From an uncultured Alphaproteobacteria bacterium (GTDB lineage: Bacteria > Pseudomonadota > Alphaproteobacteria > HIMB59 > GCA-002718135), in the NCBI GenBank assembly GCA_902573325.1, contig CACGJH010000011.1, forward strand, positions 1 to 50,495: a DNA stretch of 50,495 nt, written 5' to 3'. A program made the position numbers and the translations under genes. A model generated the notes under the pieces. That model was not told where the DNA came from and did not search any database. It worked only from the letters and a program-made list of their open reading frames with translations. This document shows positions 35,653-44,276 of this stretch, one piece after another; the stretch's first letter is position 1, and each line of letters opens with the position of its first letter.

Positions 35653-38600
35653 ATGAATTATACACCTTTTATGTCAGTTTTTGATGTTGATCCACCTATT
35701 ATTGATAATAAACATTTAATTAAATGGTTAAAGATTAATTTTTCTTTCTTAAGAAATAAATTACTCAAAATTAAACAACTTGATAGTGAAAGGGATATAA
35801 ATTTTATTATATTCATAAATAATAAAAAAAAATATGTATTAAAAATTTCAAACCCATCAGAAAAAATAGATATATTAAAATACCAAGATAGATTAATTAA
35901 TTATTTACGAAGTGATCTTAGTCTTAAATCTTTTATACCAAAAATACACCATACAAAGATTGTAAAATATTTAGATAAAAAAAATAGAGAATGTTTTGTT
36001 AGGATCTTATCTTATATTGAAGGACGAATGTATGGAGATATAAAAAGTAACGATAAAATTGAAAACTCTTTAGGTAATTTACTTGGAAAAGTATCAACTA
36101 AGTTGAAAGCATTTAACGATATAGATGCCCATAGAAACTTTATTTGGGATCCATCAAATATAAAATGGATTAAAAAAGAGATTAATATTTTTACTGGTTC
36201 AAAAAAATTAATTTTATTAAAATGTTTTTCAGAATATGAAAAATTTGTAAAAAATAATTTAAATAAATTAAGATTTTCAATAACTCATTCAGATCCAAAT
36301 AATTATAATATTGTTATTAAAGAAAACAATGTTTGTGGTTTACTAGATTATGGAGATTCTATTTATTCTCCAACAATAAATGATTTAGCTATATGCCTTT
36401 CATATGCATTAATGAACAATGATAATATTTATCTTACACTTAAAAATATAATAACAGAATACAATAAACAGTTTTCTATTAATGAGGATGAAATTAATTC
36501 ATTAATATCATTATGTAAGTCAAGACTTATGATTACTGTTGTAATGGCAAAAAAACAAAGAATTAAATATCCATCAAATCAATATTTAAGCATTAGTGAG
36601 AAAGATGCATGGTCTTTATTAGAAAAATTAGACAAAATTCCTATCAATTTTTTAATATATATTGTTCGCGAAATATGCGGCTTTGATATTATTCACCATC
36701 ATAATGAAATTATAAATTATATAAATAAATTCAACTTTGGTAATATTTTTAAATTTAATTTACTTGATAAAAATAAATCTATCTTAAAATTGAGTTCTGA
36801 TTCATCTTTATTAAAAGGTAACCCAGATAATAGTTCGCTTAAGAAAAGAGTTAATAAAATATTTAAAGAAGATAATTCTCGTATAGGTATAGGTTTATAC
36901 AATGAAAAAAGAAAAGTTTATAAGGGACCTAACTTTATTTCTGAATTAAATTCGAATGAAAGACGTAATATTCACTTAGGAATTGATATTTTTATTGATC
37001 AGGGAACAGATTTATTTGCCCCAATAGATGGTAAAATTATAATTTTAAAAAATAATAATTTTAAATATGACTATGGCCCCACTCTAGTTTTAGAACATAG
37101 TTTTAAAAAATATAAATTTTATACTCTATACGGTCATTTATCTAAAATAATGTTTCAAAAACTTAAAATTGGAAAAAAAATTAAGAAAGGTGAATGGATT
37201 GGTAAAATTGGTAATTCTAATGAAAATGGAAAATGGTTACCACATTTACATTTTCAAATTATTTTAGATTTATTAGGACATGATAAGAATTTTCCAGGAG
37301 TAGGTGAAGAATTTTTATTCAATATTTGGAATAAAATTTCACCTGATCCAAATTTAATTCTACGAATTCCCAAATCTTTTTATTCTAATAATAATAATAA
37401 TAATAATTTTAAAGATACTTTAAAGAAAAGAAGAAAAAATATTTCTGATAATTTATCAATTTCTTACAAGAAACCTCTTCATATGCTTGAAGCTAAAGAT
37501 CAGTATTTTTTTGATAGATATGGCAGGAGATACTTAGATTGTGTAAATAATATTTCCCATGTTGGACATTCAAATTCCTATGTCCATGAAGCTATGACTC
37601 AGCAAAATTTAAAACTTAATACTAACACGAGATATCTATACGATACAATTAACGATTATAGTGAATTACTTTTAAGCAAGTTTCCAAATAAATTAAATAA
37701 GATATTTTTCGTATGTACAGGATCTGAAGCTAATGATTTAGCTTATAGAATAGCCCAAACTTATACTAGTGCAAAAGATGTCTTTGTGATGGACAATGCT
37801 TATCATGGGCATACCAATGCTTTAATTGATCTAAGTCCATATAAATTTAATAGTAAGGGTGGTTCGGGTAAAAAAGATTATGTTCATGTATTAGACATGC
37901 CTGATCCCCTAAGAGGTAAGTGGAGATATCAAAATTCAAATTGGATACAAAAATATATAGATGAAGCTAAAACGGTAATTAGAAATAAAATTAAAGAAAC
38001 CAATATTGCATGTTTTTTTACTGAAAGTATACTTGGTTGCGGAGGTCAAGTAATACTTCCAAAAAATTATTTAAAAGAAATATTTTCAGAAATTAGAAGA
38101 AACAATGCATTATGTATTGTTGACGAGGTACAAACTGGTTTTGGACGCGTTGGAAGACATTTTTGGTCATTTGAAGAGCATGATGTCGTTCCTGATATAG
38201 TAACCTTGGGCAAACCTATGGGCAATGGTCACCCTATAGCTGCTGTTATAACTACAGAAAAAATTGCTTCAACTTTTAATAACGGGATGGAATATTTTAA
38301 CTCATTCGGTGGTAATCCTGTTTCCTGTGCTATCGGTAAAGCAGTATTAGAGATTATTGATAATAATAAATTACAAAAAAATGCTTTGTTAGTTGGCAAT
38401 TATTTTTTAAAAGAATTAAAAAAAATCCAACTTAAATATAAAAAATATATTAGTGAAGTTAGGGGTAGGGGGCTTTTTTTAGGAATAGATATTATTCAGA
38501 ATAGTAATGTGTCTAAACCAAATAAAAAATTAGCTAAACTGCTTATTAATTATATGAGAAATCAAGGTATTTTATTGAGCACTGATGGACCTTATGACAA

Positions 38601-38691
38601 TGTTATTAAAATAAAACCACCTCTTGTATTTACAAAATTAAATGTTGATCAGGTATGTAAAAACTTAGAAACTTTCTTTAAAAAATTATAA
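35653..38691 (+). CDS. Three-domain fusion: APH-type kinase, M23/LytM domain, class III aminotransferase-fold enzyme
   Basis: 1012 residues. Domain 1 (about 1-340) is an aminoglycoside phosphotransferase-like kinase: KKYVLKIS with the ATP-binding Lys, catalytic loop HSDPNNYN (His212, Asp214) and metal-binding LLDYGDS. Domain 2 (about 420-560) is an M23/LytM fold with the complete metal set His441, Asp445, His495, His531 and His533 (HLGID, YGHLS, HLHF). An Asn-rich linker leads to domain 3 (about 585-1012), a class III PLP enzyme with CTGSEANDLAYR, DEVQTGFGR and PLP Lys854. There is no signal peptide. Separate kinase and class III phospho-lyase enzymes degrade hydroxylysine and phosphoethanolamine in animals, so a kinase plus phospho-lyase logic is plausible. 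The ATG at 35653 avoids overlap with psuK. Confidence 0.85.
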   Translation: MNYTPFMSVFDVDPPIIDNKHLIKWLKINFSFLRNKLLKIKQLDSERDINFIIFINNKKKYVLKISNPSEKIDILKYQDRLINYLRSDLSLKSFIPKIHHTKIVKYLDKKNRECFVRILSYIEGRMYGDIKSNDKIENSLGNLLGKVSTKLKAFNDIDAHRNFIWDPSNIKWIKKEINIFTGSKKLILLKCFSEYEKFVKNNLNKLRFSITHSDPNNYNIVIKENNVCGLLDYGDSIYSPTINDLAICLSYALMNNDNIYLTLKNIITEYNKQFSINEDEINSLISLCKSRLMITVVMAKKQRIKYPSNQYLSISEKDAWSLLEKLDKIPINFLIYIVREICGFDIIHHHNEIINYINKFNFGNIFKFNLLDKNKSILKLSSDSSLLKGNPDNSSLKKRVNKIFKEDNSRIGIGLYNEKRKVYKGPNFISELNSNERRNIHLGIDIFIDQGTDLFAPIDGKIIILKNNNFKYDYGPTLVLEHSFKKYKFYTLYGHLSKIMFQKLKIGKKIKKGEWIGKIGNSNENGKWLPHLHFQIILDLLGHDKNFPGVGEEFLFNIWNKISPDPNLILRIPKSFYSNNNNNNNFKDTLKKRRKNISDNLSISYKKPLHMLEAKDQYFFDRYGRRYLDCVNNISHVGHSNSYVHEAMTQQNLKLNTNTRYLYDTINDYSELLLSKFPNKLNKIFFVCTGSEANDLAYRIAQTYTSAKDVFVMDNAYHGHTNALIDLSPYKFNSKGGSGKKDYVHVLDMPDPLRGKWRYQNSNWIQKYIDEAKTVIRNKIKETNIACFFTESILGCGGQVILPKNYLKEIFSEIRRNNALCIVDEVQTGFGRVGRHFWSFEEHDVVPDIVTLGKPMGNGHPIAAVITTEKIASTFNNGMEYFNSFGGNPVSCAIGKAVLEIIDNNKLQKNALLVGNYFLKELKKIQLKYKKYISEVRGRGLFLGIDIIQNSNVSKPNKKLAKLLINYMRNQGILLSTDGPYDNVIKIKPPLVFTKLNVDQVCKNLETFFKKL
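37387..37407 (+). repeat. (AAT)7 trinucleotide repeat coding a poly-Asn linker
   Basis: Seven AAT codons in a row encode seven Asn between the M23 and aminotransferase domains of the fusion protein. Such a tract can change length by slippage without breaking the frame. Confidence 0.85.
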
Positions 38692-39277
38692 AATATATTC
38701 CATAACTAATCATTAGCAGACCAATGATTAGATCAATCCAAAACCAAGTTTTATTTGAATAAATATATTTTGACAAAAACTTTGACATATATCCCAAAGA
38801 AAAGAAAAACAAAAAACTAGCTGAAATTGCTCCAACACCAAATGAAAATTGATCATTAAAATTTGTTGATAATGATCCCAGTAAAATAATGGTATCTAGA
38901 TAAACATGAGGATTTGCGTATGTAATAATGAATAAGGTAATTAATACTTTTCCGTATTCGTTAATTATATTTAATTTTTTATTTATATCTTTAATTTGTT
39001 TTAATTTTTTAACTTTATTTAATCCATAAAATACAAGCCAAATTCCACCTAATACTTTTATTATTCCTATGATACTTGGATTAATTTGAACAATATAATT
39101 AGATAGATATATTCCAATTATAATTAGTAAACTGTCAGATAGACTGCAAAATAAAGTAACTGTAAAAACATAAGATTTTTTAAGTCCTTGTTGAATTACA
39201 AATAAATTTTGCGGTCCTATGGCTATAATTAATGTTCCTCCAATTATTAATCCTTGGATAAAATCATAAATATACAT
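38678..39277 (-). CDS. LysE/RhtB-family amino acid exporter
   Basis: 199-residue exporter with six predicted membrane segments. The N-terminal GGTLIIAIGPQNLFVIQQGLKKSYVF is the LysE/ArgO signature, followed by CSLSDSLLIIIGIYLS and VLGGIWLVFYGLNKVKK. LysE relatives export lysine, arginine or similar amino acids. It converges on the fusion gene with a 14-base overlap. A TATAAT on the minus strand (39288-39293) lies 10 bases before the start. Confidence 0.88.
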   Translation of the reverse strand: MYIYDFIQGLIIGGTLIIAIGPQNLFVIQQGLKKSYVFTVTLFCSLSDSLLIIIGIYLSNYIVQINPSIIGIIKVLGGIWLVFYGLNKVKKLKQIKDINKKLNIINEYGKVLITLFIITYANPHVYLDTIILLGSLSTNFNDQFSFGVGAISASFLFFFSLGYMSKFLSKYIYSNKTWFWIDLIIGLLMISYGIYFIIF

Positions 39278-39312
39278 ATTGCCTTAAATTATAATTACAC
39301 TATTTTAAAATT
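39278..39312. promoter_or_regulatory. Compact divergent promoter with a symmetric -10
   Basis: The palindrome AATTATAATT at 39287-39296 contains TATAAT on both strands: minus 39288-39293, 10 bases ahead of the lysE start, and plus 39290-39295, 17 bases ahead of the DUF4864 start. One element may serve both genes. Confidence 0.45.
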
Positions 39313-39771
39313 ATGCACAAAATTATATTGTTTAGCTTGTTTATTTTATTATCAAAAAGTGTTTATGGAGAAATGATAAAACCAGACCCTTCAATTGGTC
39401 CTAAAGAAGTTATTTTAATTCAATTAAAAGCACTACAAAAAAATAATTCACCTTTTGACGATGCCGGTATTGAACAAACTTGGGAATTTGCACATCCAAA
39501 TAATAGAATGTACACAGGTCCTTTAGACAATTTTATTAGGATGATTAAAAATCCATCCTACTCAATGATGATTGATCACTTAGAACACAATATAATTCCA
39601 GTTCAGGAACAAGAAAAAAGTTCATATTACTTTGTAGAGCTTACAGATAGTAATGGAAAAAAATTTGGTTTCGAATGGACAGTAGAAAAAGTAGAGCAAA
39701 ACGGTGAGTTTAAAGATTGTTGGATGACCGTAGGTGTTTCTAGACCAATGCCTTTATCGCAAGCATCATAG
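39313..39771 (+). CDS. DUF4864-family exported protein
   Basis: 152 residues with a short signal peptide (MHKIILFSLFILLSKSVYG). The mature part matches the DUF4864 pattern: ILIQLKALQKNNSPFDDAGIEQTWEFAHPNNRMYTGPLDNFIRMIKNPSYSMMIDH, then FEWTVEKVEQNGEFKDCWMTVGVSRP. Members are periplasmic proteins of unknown function. The stop overlaps the GTG start of the next gene by 1 base. Confidence 0.8.
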   Translation: MHKIILFSLFILLSKSVYGEMIKPDPSIGPKEVILIQLKALQKNNSPFDDAGIEQTWEFAHPNNRMYTGPLDNFIRMIKNPSYSMMIDHLEHNIIPVQEQEKSSYYFVELTDSNGKKFGFEWTVEKVEQNGEFKDCWMTVGVSRPMPLSQAS

Positions 39772-40427
39772 TGTGCGGAAGATTTACAAGTACTGAAGAT
39801 AAAGAAAAAATTATAAAACTTTTTCCTAACTCTGAAGTTTTAAATTACTCACATAAGTCTTACAATATATCACCGTCTAATATTGTTAATATTATTTATG
39901 AAAGCAATCATAAACTTTTAATAGATACTTTTATTTGGAGCTATAGTTTTTTTAGTAAACAAAATAATGTTACACAATTTGTTATTAATGCAAGAATTGA
40001 AACGATTAATGATAAATATTTATTCAAAGAATCATTTACTAAAAGAAAATGTCTTATTATTGCAAATGGATACTATGAGTGGAAAATTATAAATAATCAA
40101 AAACAACCATATTTAATATCAATTCCTAGAAATGAATTATTTTTTTTTGGTGGAATTTGGAGGGAAGAAATAAGAGATAATAAAAAAATGAATGTTGTCT
40201 GTATCATTACTAAAGAAGCAAATGAAAACCTTTCCCATATACATAATAGAATGCCTCTTATTATGTCTCATAATGAGGGTCTTGATTTTCTTAATGATAA
40301 TGAAAATGAATTCCTACATAAAAACAAAAGTATTATCGAGGATGATTTAGACTTTTATCCAGTATCAAAAATAGTAAATAATCCAAAAAATAATGATGAA
40401 AATTGCCTTAAGGAAATATCTTTATAA
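39771..40427 (+). CDS. SRAP-domain protein (HMCES/YedK family)
   Basis: SOS response-associated peptidase family, whose Cys2 forms a protective crosslink with abasic sites in single-stranded DNA. It starts with GTG and the invariant MCGRF places Cys2 at the N terminus. Other blocks are VINARIETI, KRKCLIIANGYYEWK (catalytic Glu) and HIHNRMPLIM (conserved His). 218 residues, normal length. It may be co-transcribed with the DUF4864 gene. Confidence 0.92.
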   Translation: MCGRFTSTEDKEKIIKLFPNSEVLNYSHKSYNISPSNIVNIIYESNHKLLIDTFIWSYSFFSKQNNVTQFVINARIETINDKYLFKESFTKRKCLIIANGYYEWKIINNQKQPYLISIPRNELFFFGGIWREEIRDNKKMNVVCIITKEANENLSHIHNRMPLIMSHNEGLDFLNDNENEFLHKNKSIIEDDLDFYPVSKIVNNPKNNDENCLKEISL

Positions 40428-40468
40428 TATTTAAATTTTTTTATCGCTTTTATAATATTAATCAAATA

Positions 40469-40474
40469 TATAAT
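40469..40474 (+). promoter_or_regulatory. -10 hexamer (TATAAT) for mcl-mtkAB
   Basis: TATAAT ends 10 bases before the ATG at 40485; a second TATAAT is at 40451-40456. The nearer one would leave a leader of about four bases. No clear -35 or ribosome binding site was seen. Confidence 0.4.
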
Positions 40475-40484
40475 TTTTTTTTAA

Positions 40485-41423
40485 ATGAGCCATCTATTTT
40501 ATAAACCTGCTAAATCTAGATTACACAGAAGTGAATTGGCAGTTCCTGGCTCTAATCCAAAGATGTTTGAAAAAGCATTAAAATCAAATGCCGATTATAT
40601 TTTCTTAGACCTAGAAGATGCAGTATCTCCAAATGATAAAATTGATGCAAGAAGAAATGTTATTAATGCAATAAAAGAATATAATTGGAAAGAAGAAGGT
40701 AAAACAATCTCTATAAGAATTAACGGTTTGGATACACACTATATGTATCGTGATGTTATTGAAATTATAGAAGAGGTAGGTGATAGGGTTGATACATTAT
40801 TAATTCCAAAAGTAGGTTCATCATCTGATGTATATATGGTCGATTGTTTGCTTAATCAAATTGAGCAAAATAAAAAATTTGAAAATAGAATAGGTTTAGA
40901 ATGTTTAATTGAAACAGCACTAGGAATGTCTAATATTCAATCAATTGCAACATCAAGTTCAAGACTAGAAGCATTACATTTTGGAGTTGCAGATTATGCA
41001 GCAAGTATGCGCGCAAGAACCGTTGTTATAGGGGGTTTAAATCCTGATTACCCTGGAGATCAATGGCATCATGGCTTATCAACATTAGTAATGACTTGTA
41101 GATCATATGGCTTAAGAGCAATAGACGGACCTTTTGGTGATTTTAATGACAAAGAAGGATATCTTGATGCAGCAAAAAGAGCTGCAGCAATTGGTTTTGA
41201 GGGTAAATGGGCAATACATCCATCACAAATAGATCTTGCTAATGAAGTTTTTTCTCCACCTAAAGAAGAAATAGAAAAAGCAAAAAAAATATTATTAGAA
41301 TTAGAAAAAGCAGCCACTGAAGGAAAGGGTGCTGCTCAGCTTGATGGAAGAATGATTGATGCTGCATCTGCAAGAATGGCTGAAAATATTGTAAATATAA
41401 ATAAATTAATTGAGAGCAAGTAA
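40485..41423 (+). CDS. mcl: Malyl-CoA lyase-like (HpcH/CitE family)
   Basis: Reversibly cleaves L-malyl-CoA to glyoxylate and acetyl-CoA. 312 residues of the CitE-like TIM barrel: RSELAVPGSNPKMFEKAL, IFLDLEDAVSPNDK (metal-binding), SIRINGLDT (CoA-binding Arg), GLECLIETALGM (metal Glu) and HFGVADYAASMRAR (metal Asp), plus the C-terminal AIHPSQIDLANEVFSP. The direct linkage to mtkA-mtkB identifies it as Mcl rather than citrate lyase. It may also act on beta-methylmalyl-CoA. Confidence 0.9.
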   Translation: MSHLFYKPAKSRLHRSELAVPGSNPKMFEKALKSNADYIFLDLEDAVSPNDKIDARRNVINAIKEYNWKEEGKTISIRINGLDTHYMYRDVIEIIEEVGDRVDTLLIPKVGSSSDVYMVDCLLNQIEQNKKFENRIGLECLIETALGMSNIQSIATSSSRLEALHFGVADYAASMRARTVVIGGLNPDYPGDQWHHGLSTLVMTCRSYGLRAIDGPFGDFNDKEGYLDAAKRAAAIGFEGKWAIHPSQIDLANEVFSPPKEEIEKAKKILLELEKAATEGKGAAQLDGRMIDAASARMAENIVNINKLIESK

Positions 41424-42583
41424 TGGATATACACGAATATCAAGCAAAAAAAATATTGTCTGATTTTGGTGTTAAAATTCCGACTGGTGGTATTGTTTAT
41501 AGTCCAGAAAATGCAGAAAACAAAGCAAGAGAAATTGGTGGTTCAAAATGGGTTGTAAAAGCGCAAGTTCACTCAGGTGCTAGAGGTAAAGCGGGAGGAA
41601 TTATAATATGTAATTCTCCGTTAGAAGTTGCTGATGCAACTGATAGATTGTTAGGTAAAAAATTAATTACAAACCAAACTGGTCCAGAGGGTAAGATAAT
41701 AAATAGAATTTATATTGAAGAAGCAACTGATATCAAACACGAATTATATTTAGGTTTAGTGTTTGATAGATCTTCAGAAAGTATAATGGTTGTAGCCTCA
41801 ACAGAAGGTGGAATGAGTGTCGAAGAAATTTCAAAAGAAAAACCTGAAACAATTATACGATCTAAAATTGAAGTAGCAGTTGGTATTCAACAATTTCAAG
41901 CAAGAGAAATAGCTTTTGGTTTAGGAATTGAATCCAAATTGATCTCAAGAGCTGCAAATACAATTATTGGTTGTTATAAAGCTTTTAGTGAGCTTGATGC
42001 GACAATGGTTGAAGTTAACCCATTAGTTGTGTCACACCAAGATGAAATATTAGCATTAGATTGTAAAATGAGTTTTGATAATAATGCAATGTTTAGAAGA
42101 GACGAAATTTCAGAACTGAGAGATAAAACACAAGAAAATTCAAATGAAGTTTATGCTTCTGACAGAGGAATGAATTATGTAAGCTTAGATGGGAATATTG
42201 GTAATATTATTAATGGTGCAGGCTTAGCAATGGCTTCAATGGATATGATCAAACTTGCTGGTGGTGAACCAGCAAATTTTTTAGATGTTGGCGGAGGTGC
42301 AACACCTGAAAAAATAGTTAAAGCTTTTAAATTAATCTCTATGGACACAAAAGTTAAGGTTATATTAGTTAATATCTTTGCAGGGATTAACAGATGTGAT
42401 TGGGTTGCAGAAGGAATTGTTCAGGCTTTATCAAAAATTGAAATTAAACATCCTTTAGTTATACGTTTAGCTGGAACTAACGTCGAAAAAGGAAATGATA
42501 TACTTAAAAAAAGTAATATAAATTACATTGAAGCATCAACTTTAGAAGATGCAGCAAATAAAGCAGTGAAGGCTCTTGGATAA
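41423..42583 (+). CDS. mtkA: Malate--CoA ligase (malate thiokinase) beta subunit
   Basis: SucC-like ATP-grasp subunit, 386 residues. MDIHEYQAKKILSDFG is the ATP-grasp start, VKAQVHSGARGKAGG binds nucleotide, and DVGGGATPEKIVKAFKLI with VNIFAGINRCDWVAEGI is the SucC-like C-terminal CoA-ligase block. It overlaps mcl by 1 base, with mtkB 2 bases on, and this mcl-mtkA-mtkB order is that of serine-cycle operons, which favours malate over succinate as substrate. Confidence 0.88.
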   Translation: MDIHEYQAKKILSDFGVKIPTGGIVYSPENAENKAREIGGSKWVVKAQVHSGARGKAGGIIICNSPLEVADATDRLLGKKLITNQTGPEGKIINRIYIEEATDIKHELYLGLVFDRSSESIMVVASTEGGMSVEEISKEKPETIIRSKIEVAVGIQQFQAREIAFGLGIESKLISRAANTIIGCYKAFSELDATMVEVNPLVVSHQDEILALDCKMSFDNNAMFRRDEISELRDKTQENSNEVYASDRGMNYVSLDGNIGNIINGAGLAMASMDMIKLAGGEPANFLDVGGGATPEKIVKAFKLISMDTKVKVILVNIFAGINRCDWVAEGIVQALSKIEIKHPLVIRLAGTNVEKGNDILKKSNINYIEASTLEDAANKAVKALG

Positions 42584-42585
42584 TC

Positions 42586-43482
42586 ATGTCTATAATCATT
42601 CACAAAAATACAAAGATTTTAGTCCAAGGATTCACTGGAAAAATTGGAAGTTTTCATGCAGAAGAAATGATTAAGTATGGTTCTAACGTTGTTGGTGGGG
42701 TAACTCCTGGTAAGGGCGGCATGACTCATTTAAATCTTCCTGTTTTTAATACTGTTAAAGAAGCTGTAGATCAAACTGGAGCATCAACATCAATTTTATT
42801 TGTCCCACCAGCCTTTGCAGCTGACTCAGCAATGGAAGCTGCTGATGCAGGTATTAAGACCTGTGTGGCTATTACTGACGGTATTCCTTCTCATGATATG
42901 GTTAAAATAAAAAGATACATGAGAAGATATCCAAAAGATAAAAAAATGGGATTAGTAGGTCCGAATTGTGCAGGAATAATTAGCCCTGGTAAATCTATGT
43001 TGGGTATTATGCCTGGTCATATTTACAAAGAAGGTAAAATAGGAATAGTTAGTAGATCTGGCACTTTGGGATATGAAGCTGCACAACAACTTAAAGATTT
43101 GGAAATTGGTGTTTCAACAAGTGTAGGTATAGGAGGCGATCCAATAAATGGAAGTTCTTTTAGAGATATAATTGAAAAGTTTGAAAATGATGATGAAACT
43201 ATTGCAGTTTTAATGATAGGTGAAATAGGCGGCCCACAAGAAGTTGAAGCTGGACAATTTGCTAAAGAAAATATGAGTAAACCAGTAATTGCGTATATAG
43301 CAGGACTAACTGCACCAAAAGGTCGTGTAATGGGGCATGCTGGTGCAATTGTTTCTGCTTATGGTGAAAGCGCAATAGAAAAAGTAGAACTTCTTAAAGA
43401 GTGTGGGGTTACAATTTCCAAAAATCCATCTGTAATGGGTGAAACTGTAAAAAAAGTATTAGTAGAAAATAATTTGAATTAA
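42586..43482 (+). CDS. mtkB: Malate--CoA ligase (malate thiokinase) alpha subunit
   Basis: SucD-like subunit with the phosphohistidine. 298 residues: VQGFTGKIGSFHAEEM is the CoA-binding Rossmann start, GLVGPNCAGIISPG and GIVSRSGTLGYEAAQQL are the conserved core, and His251 in VMGHAGAIV is the predicted phosphorylated residue. With MtkA it would make malyl-CoA from malate, ATP and CoA, or run in reverse with Mcl to assimilate glyoxylate. Confidence 0.9.
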   Translation: MSIIIHKNTKILVQGFTGKIGSFHAEEMIKYGSNVVGGVTPGKGGMTHLNLPVFNTVKEAVDQTGASTSILFVPPAFAADSAMEAADAGIKTCVAITDGIPSHDMVKIKRYMRRYPKDKKMGLVGPNCAGIISPGKSMLGIMPGHIYKEGKIGIVSRSGTLGYEAAQQLKDLEIGVSTSVGIGGDPINGSSFRDIIEKFENDDETIAVLMIGEIGGPQEVEAGQFAKENMSKPVIAYIAGLTAPKGRVMGHAGAIVSAYGESAIEKVELLKECGVTISKNPSVMGETVKKVLVENNLN

Positions 43483-43488
43483 TATAAT
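43483..43488 (+). promoter_or_regulatory. -10 hexamer (TATAAT) for the 46-residue gene
   Basis: A consensus TATAAT that begins immediately after the mtkB stop and ends 6 bases before the ATG at 43495, consistent with a leaderless message for the small gene. Confidence 0.45.
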
Positions 43489-43494
43489 TAAAAA

Positions 43495-43635
43495 ATGATG
43501 AAATTTTTATATAAAAATGAATTCTGGATGTTAATATTTTCTCTAGGTGTTCTTTATTGGTTATTTAATCCATCAGTCTTAACAACCTTAGTTATGATTG
43601 TGCCATTGCTATTGGCCGTTTCTTCCCGTAAATAA
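43495..43635 (+). CDS. 46-residue membrane peptide
   Basis: A short reading frame encoding MMKFLYKNEFWMLIFSLG..., then a hydrophobic C-terminal half (VLTTLVMIVPLLLAVSSRK). It has one or two membrane segments and a basic end. It lies between mtkB and the histidine phosphatase in an otherwise empty 207-base gap, with a consensus TATAAT 6 bases upstream. No family recognised. Confidence 0.45.
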   Translation: MMKFLYKNEFWMLIFSLGVLYWLFNPSVLTTLVMIVPLLLAVSSRK

Positions 43636-43678
43636 AGCTAAGTTTTATACTTACTGATGCAATAACGTTTATCGTATT

Positions 43679-43684
43679 TATAGT
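43679..43684 (+). promoter_or_regulatory. -10 hexamer (TATAGT) for the histidine phosphatase gene
   Basis: TATAGT ends 5 bases before the ATG at 43690 with no ribosome binding site between, the same arrangement as at 3439, 21544, 43483 and 45046. Confidence 0.4.
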
Positions 43685-43689
43685 TAAAA

Positions 43690-44253
43690 ATGAAATTATA
43701 TCTTATTAGACATGCAGAGTCAGAAGCTAATGCAGCATCGGATTTAGATAATCCAACTTATTATTATGATGCAAGAATTACTCAAAGAGGGGTCGAGCAA
43801 GCAAAAAAATTAAATAATAGAATTAAAAATCTTAAATTTGATAATTATTTTTGTTCTCCCTTAACAAGAACATTGGAAACATTCTCTATTGTTTTTCCAT
43901 CCAATAAACCTGTAATTGAACCATTAATAAGAGAACATTTGTACCACTCATGTGATGTAGGAAGACAACCAAAAAAATTAAAAAAAGAATTTAATGAATT
44001 TGATTTTAATAATTTAAATGATTTTTGGTGGAATAATAACAAACCTATAAATGAAAAAAAAATTATACAAGAGTCTCACAATGATATTAAAATGAGATTA
44101 AGGTCTTTTTTGTTATCTATCAAAAAACTTAATTTACAAAAAATTGTATTAGTCAGTCATGGTACATTCTTAAGTCAAATAACTGAATATATGCTGGATA
44201 ACTGTGAGGTATATGATTGTGAGTACAATGAGGTATACGAAAAATTTTTTTAA
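43690..44253 (+). CDS. Histidine phosphatase superfamily protein
   Basis: 187-residue phosphoglycerate mutase-like fold. LYLIRHAESEANAA carries the catalytic RHxE, FCSPLTRTLETFSIV the conserved second Arg, LIREHLYHSCDVG the acidic residue region, and VLVSHGTFLSQI the second His. Likely a small-molecule phosphatase; substrate unknown. It converges on the creatininase gene with a 23-base gap, the only non-overlapping convergent pair in the window. Confidence 0.85.
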   Translation: MKLYLIRHAESEANAASDLDNPTYYYDARITQRGVEQAKKLNNRIKNLKFDNYFCSPLTRTLETFSIVFPSNKPVIEPLIREHLYHSCDVGRQPKKLKKEFNEFDFNNLNDFWWNNNKPINEKKIIQESHNDIKMRLRSFLLSIKKLNLQKIVLVSHGTFLSQITEYMLDNCEVYDCEYNEVYEKFF

Positions 44254-44276
44254 TTAAATTCTTGATAAATAAAAAT

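Noticed and set aside
41423-43482. Assignment as succinyl-CoA synthetase sucCD
   Set aside because: Sequence alone is close, but the direct mcl-mtkA-mtkB order without TCA-cycle neighbours favours malate thiokinase.
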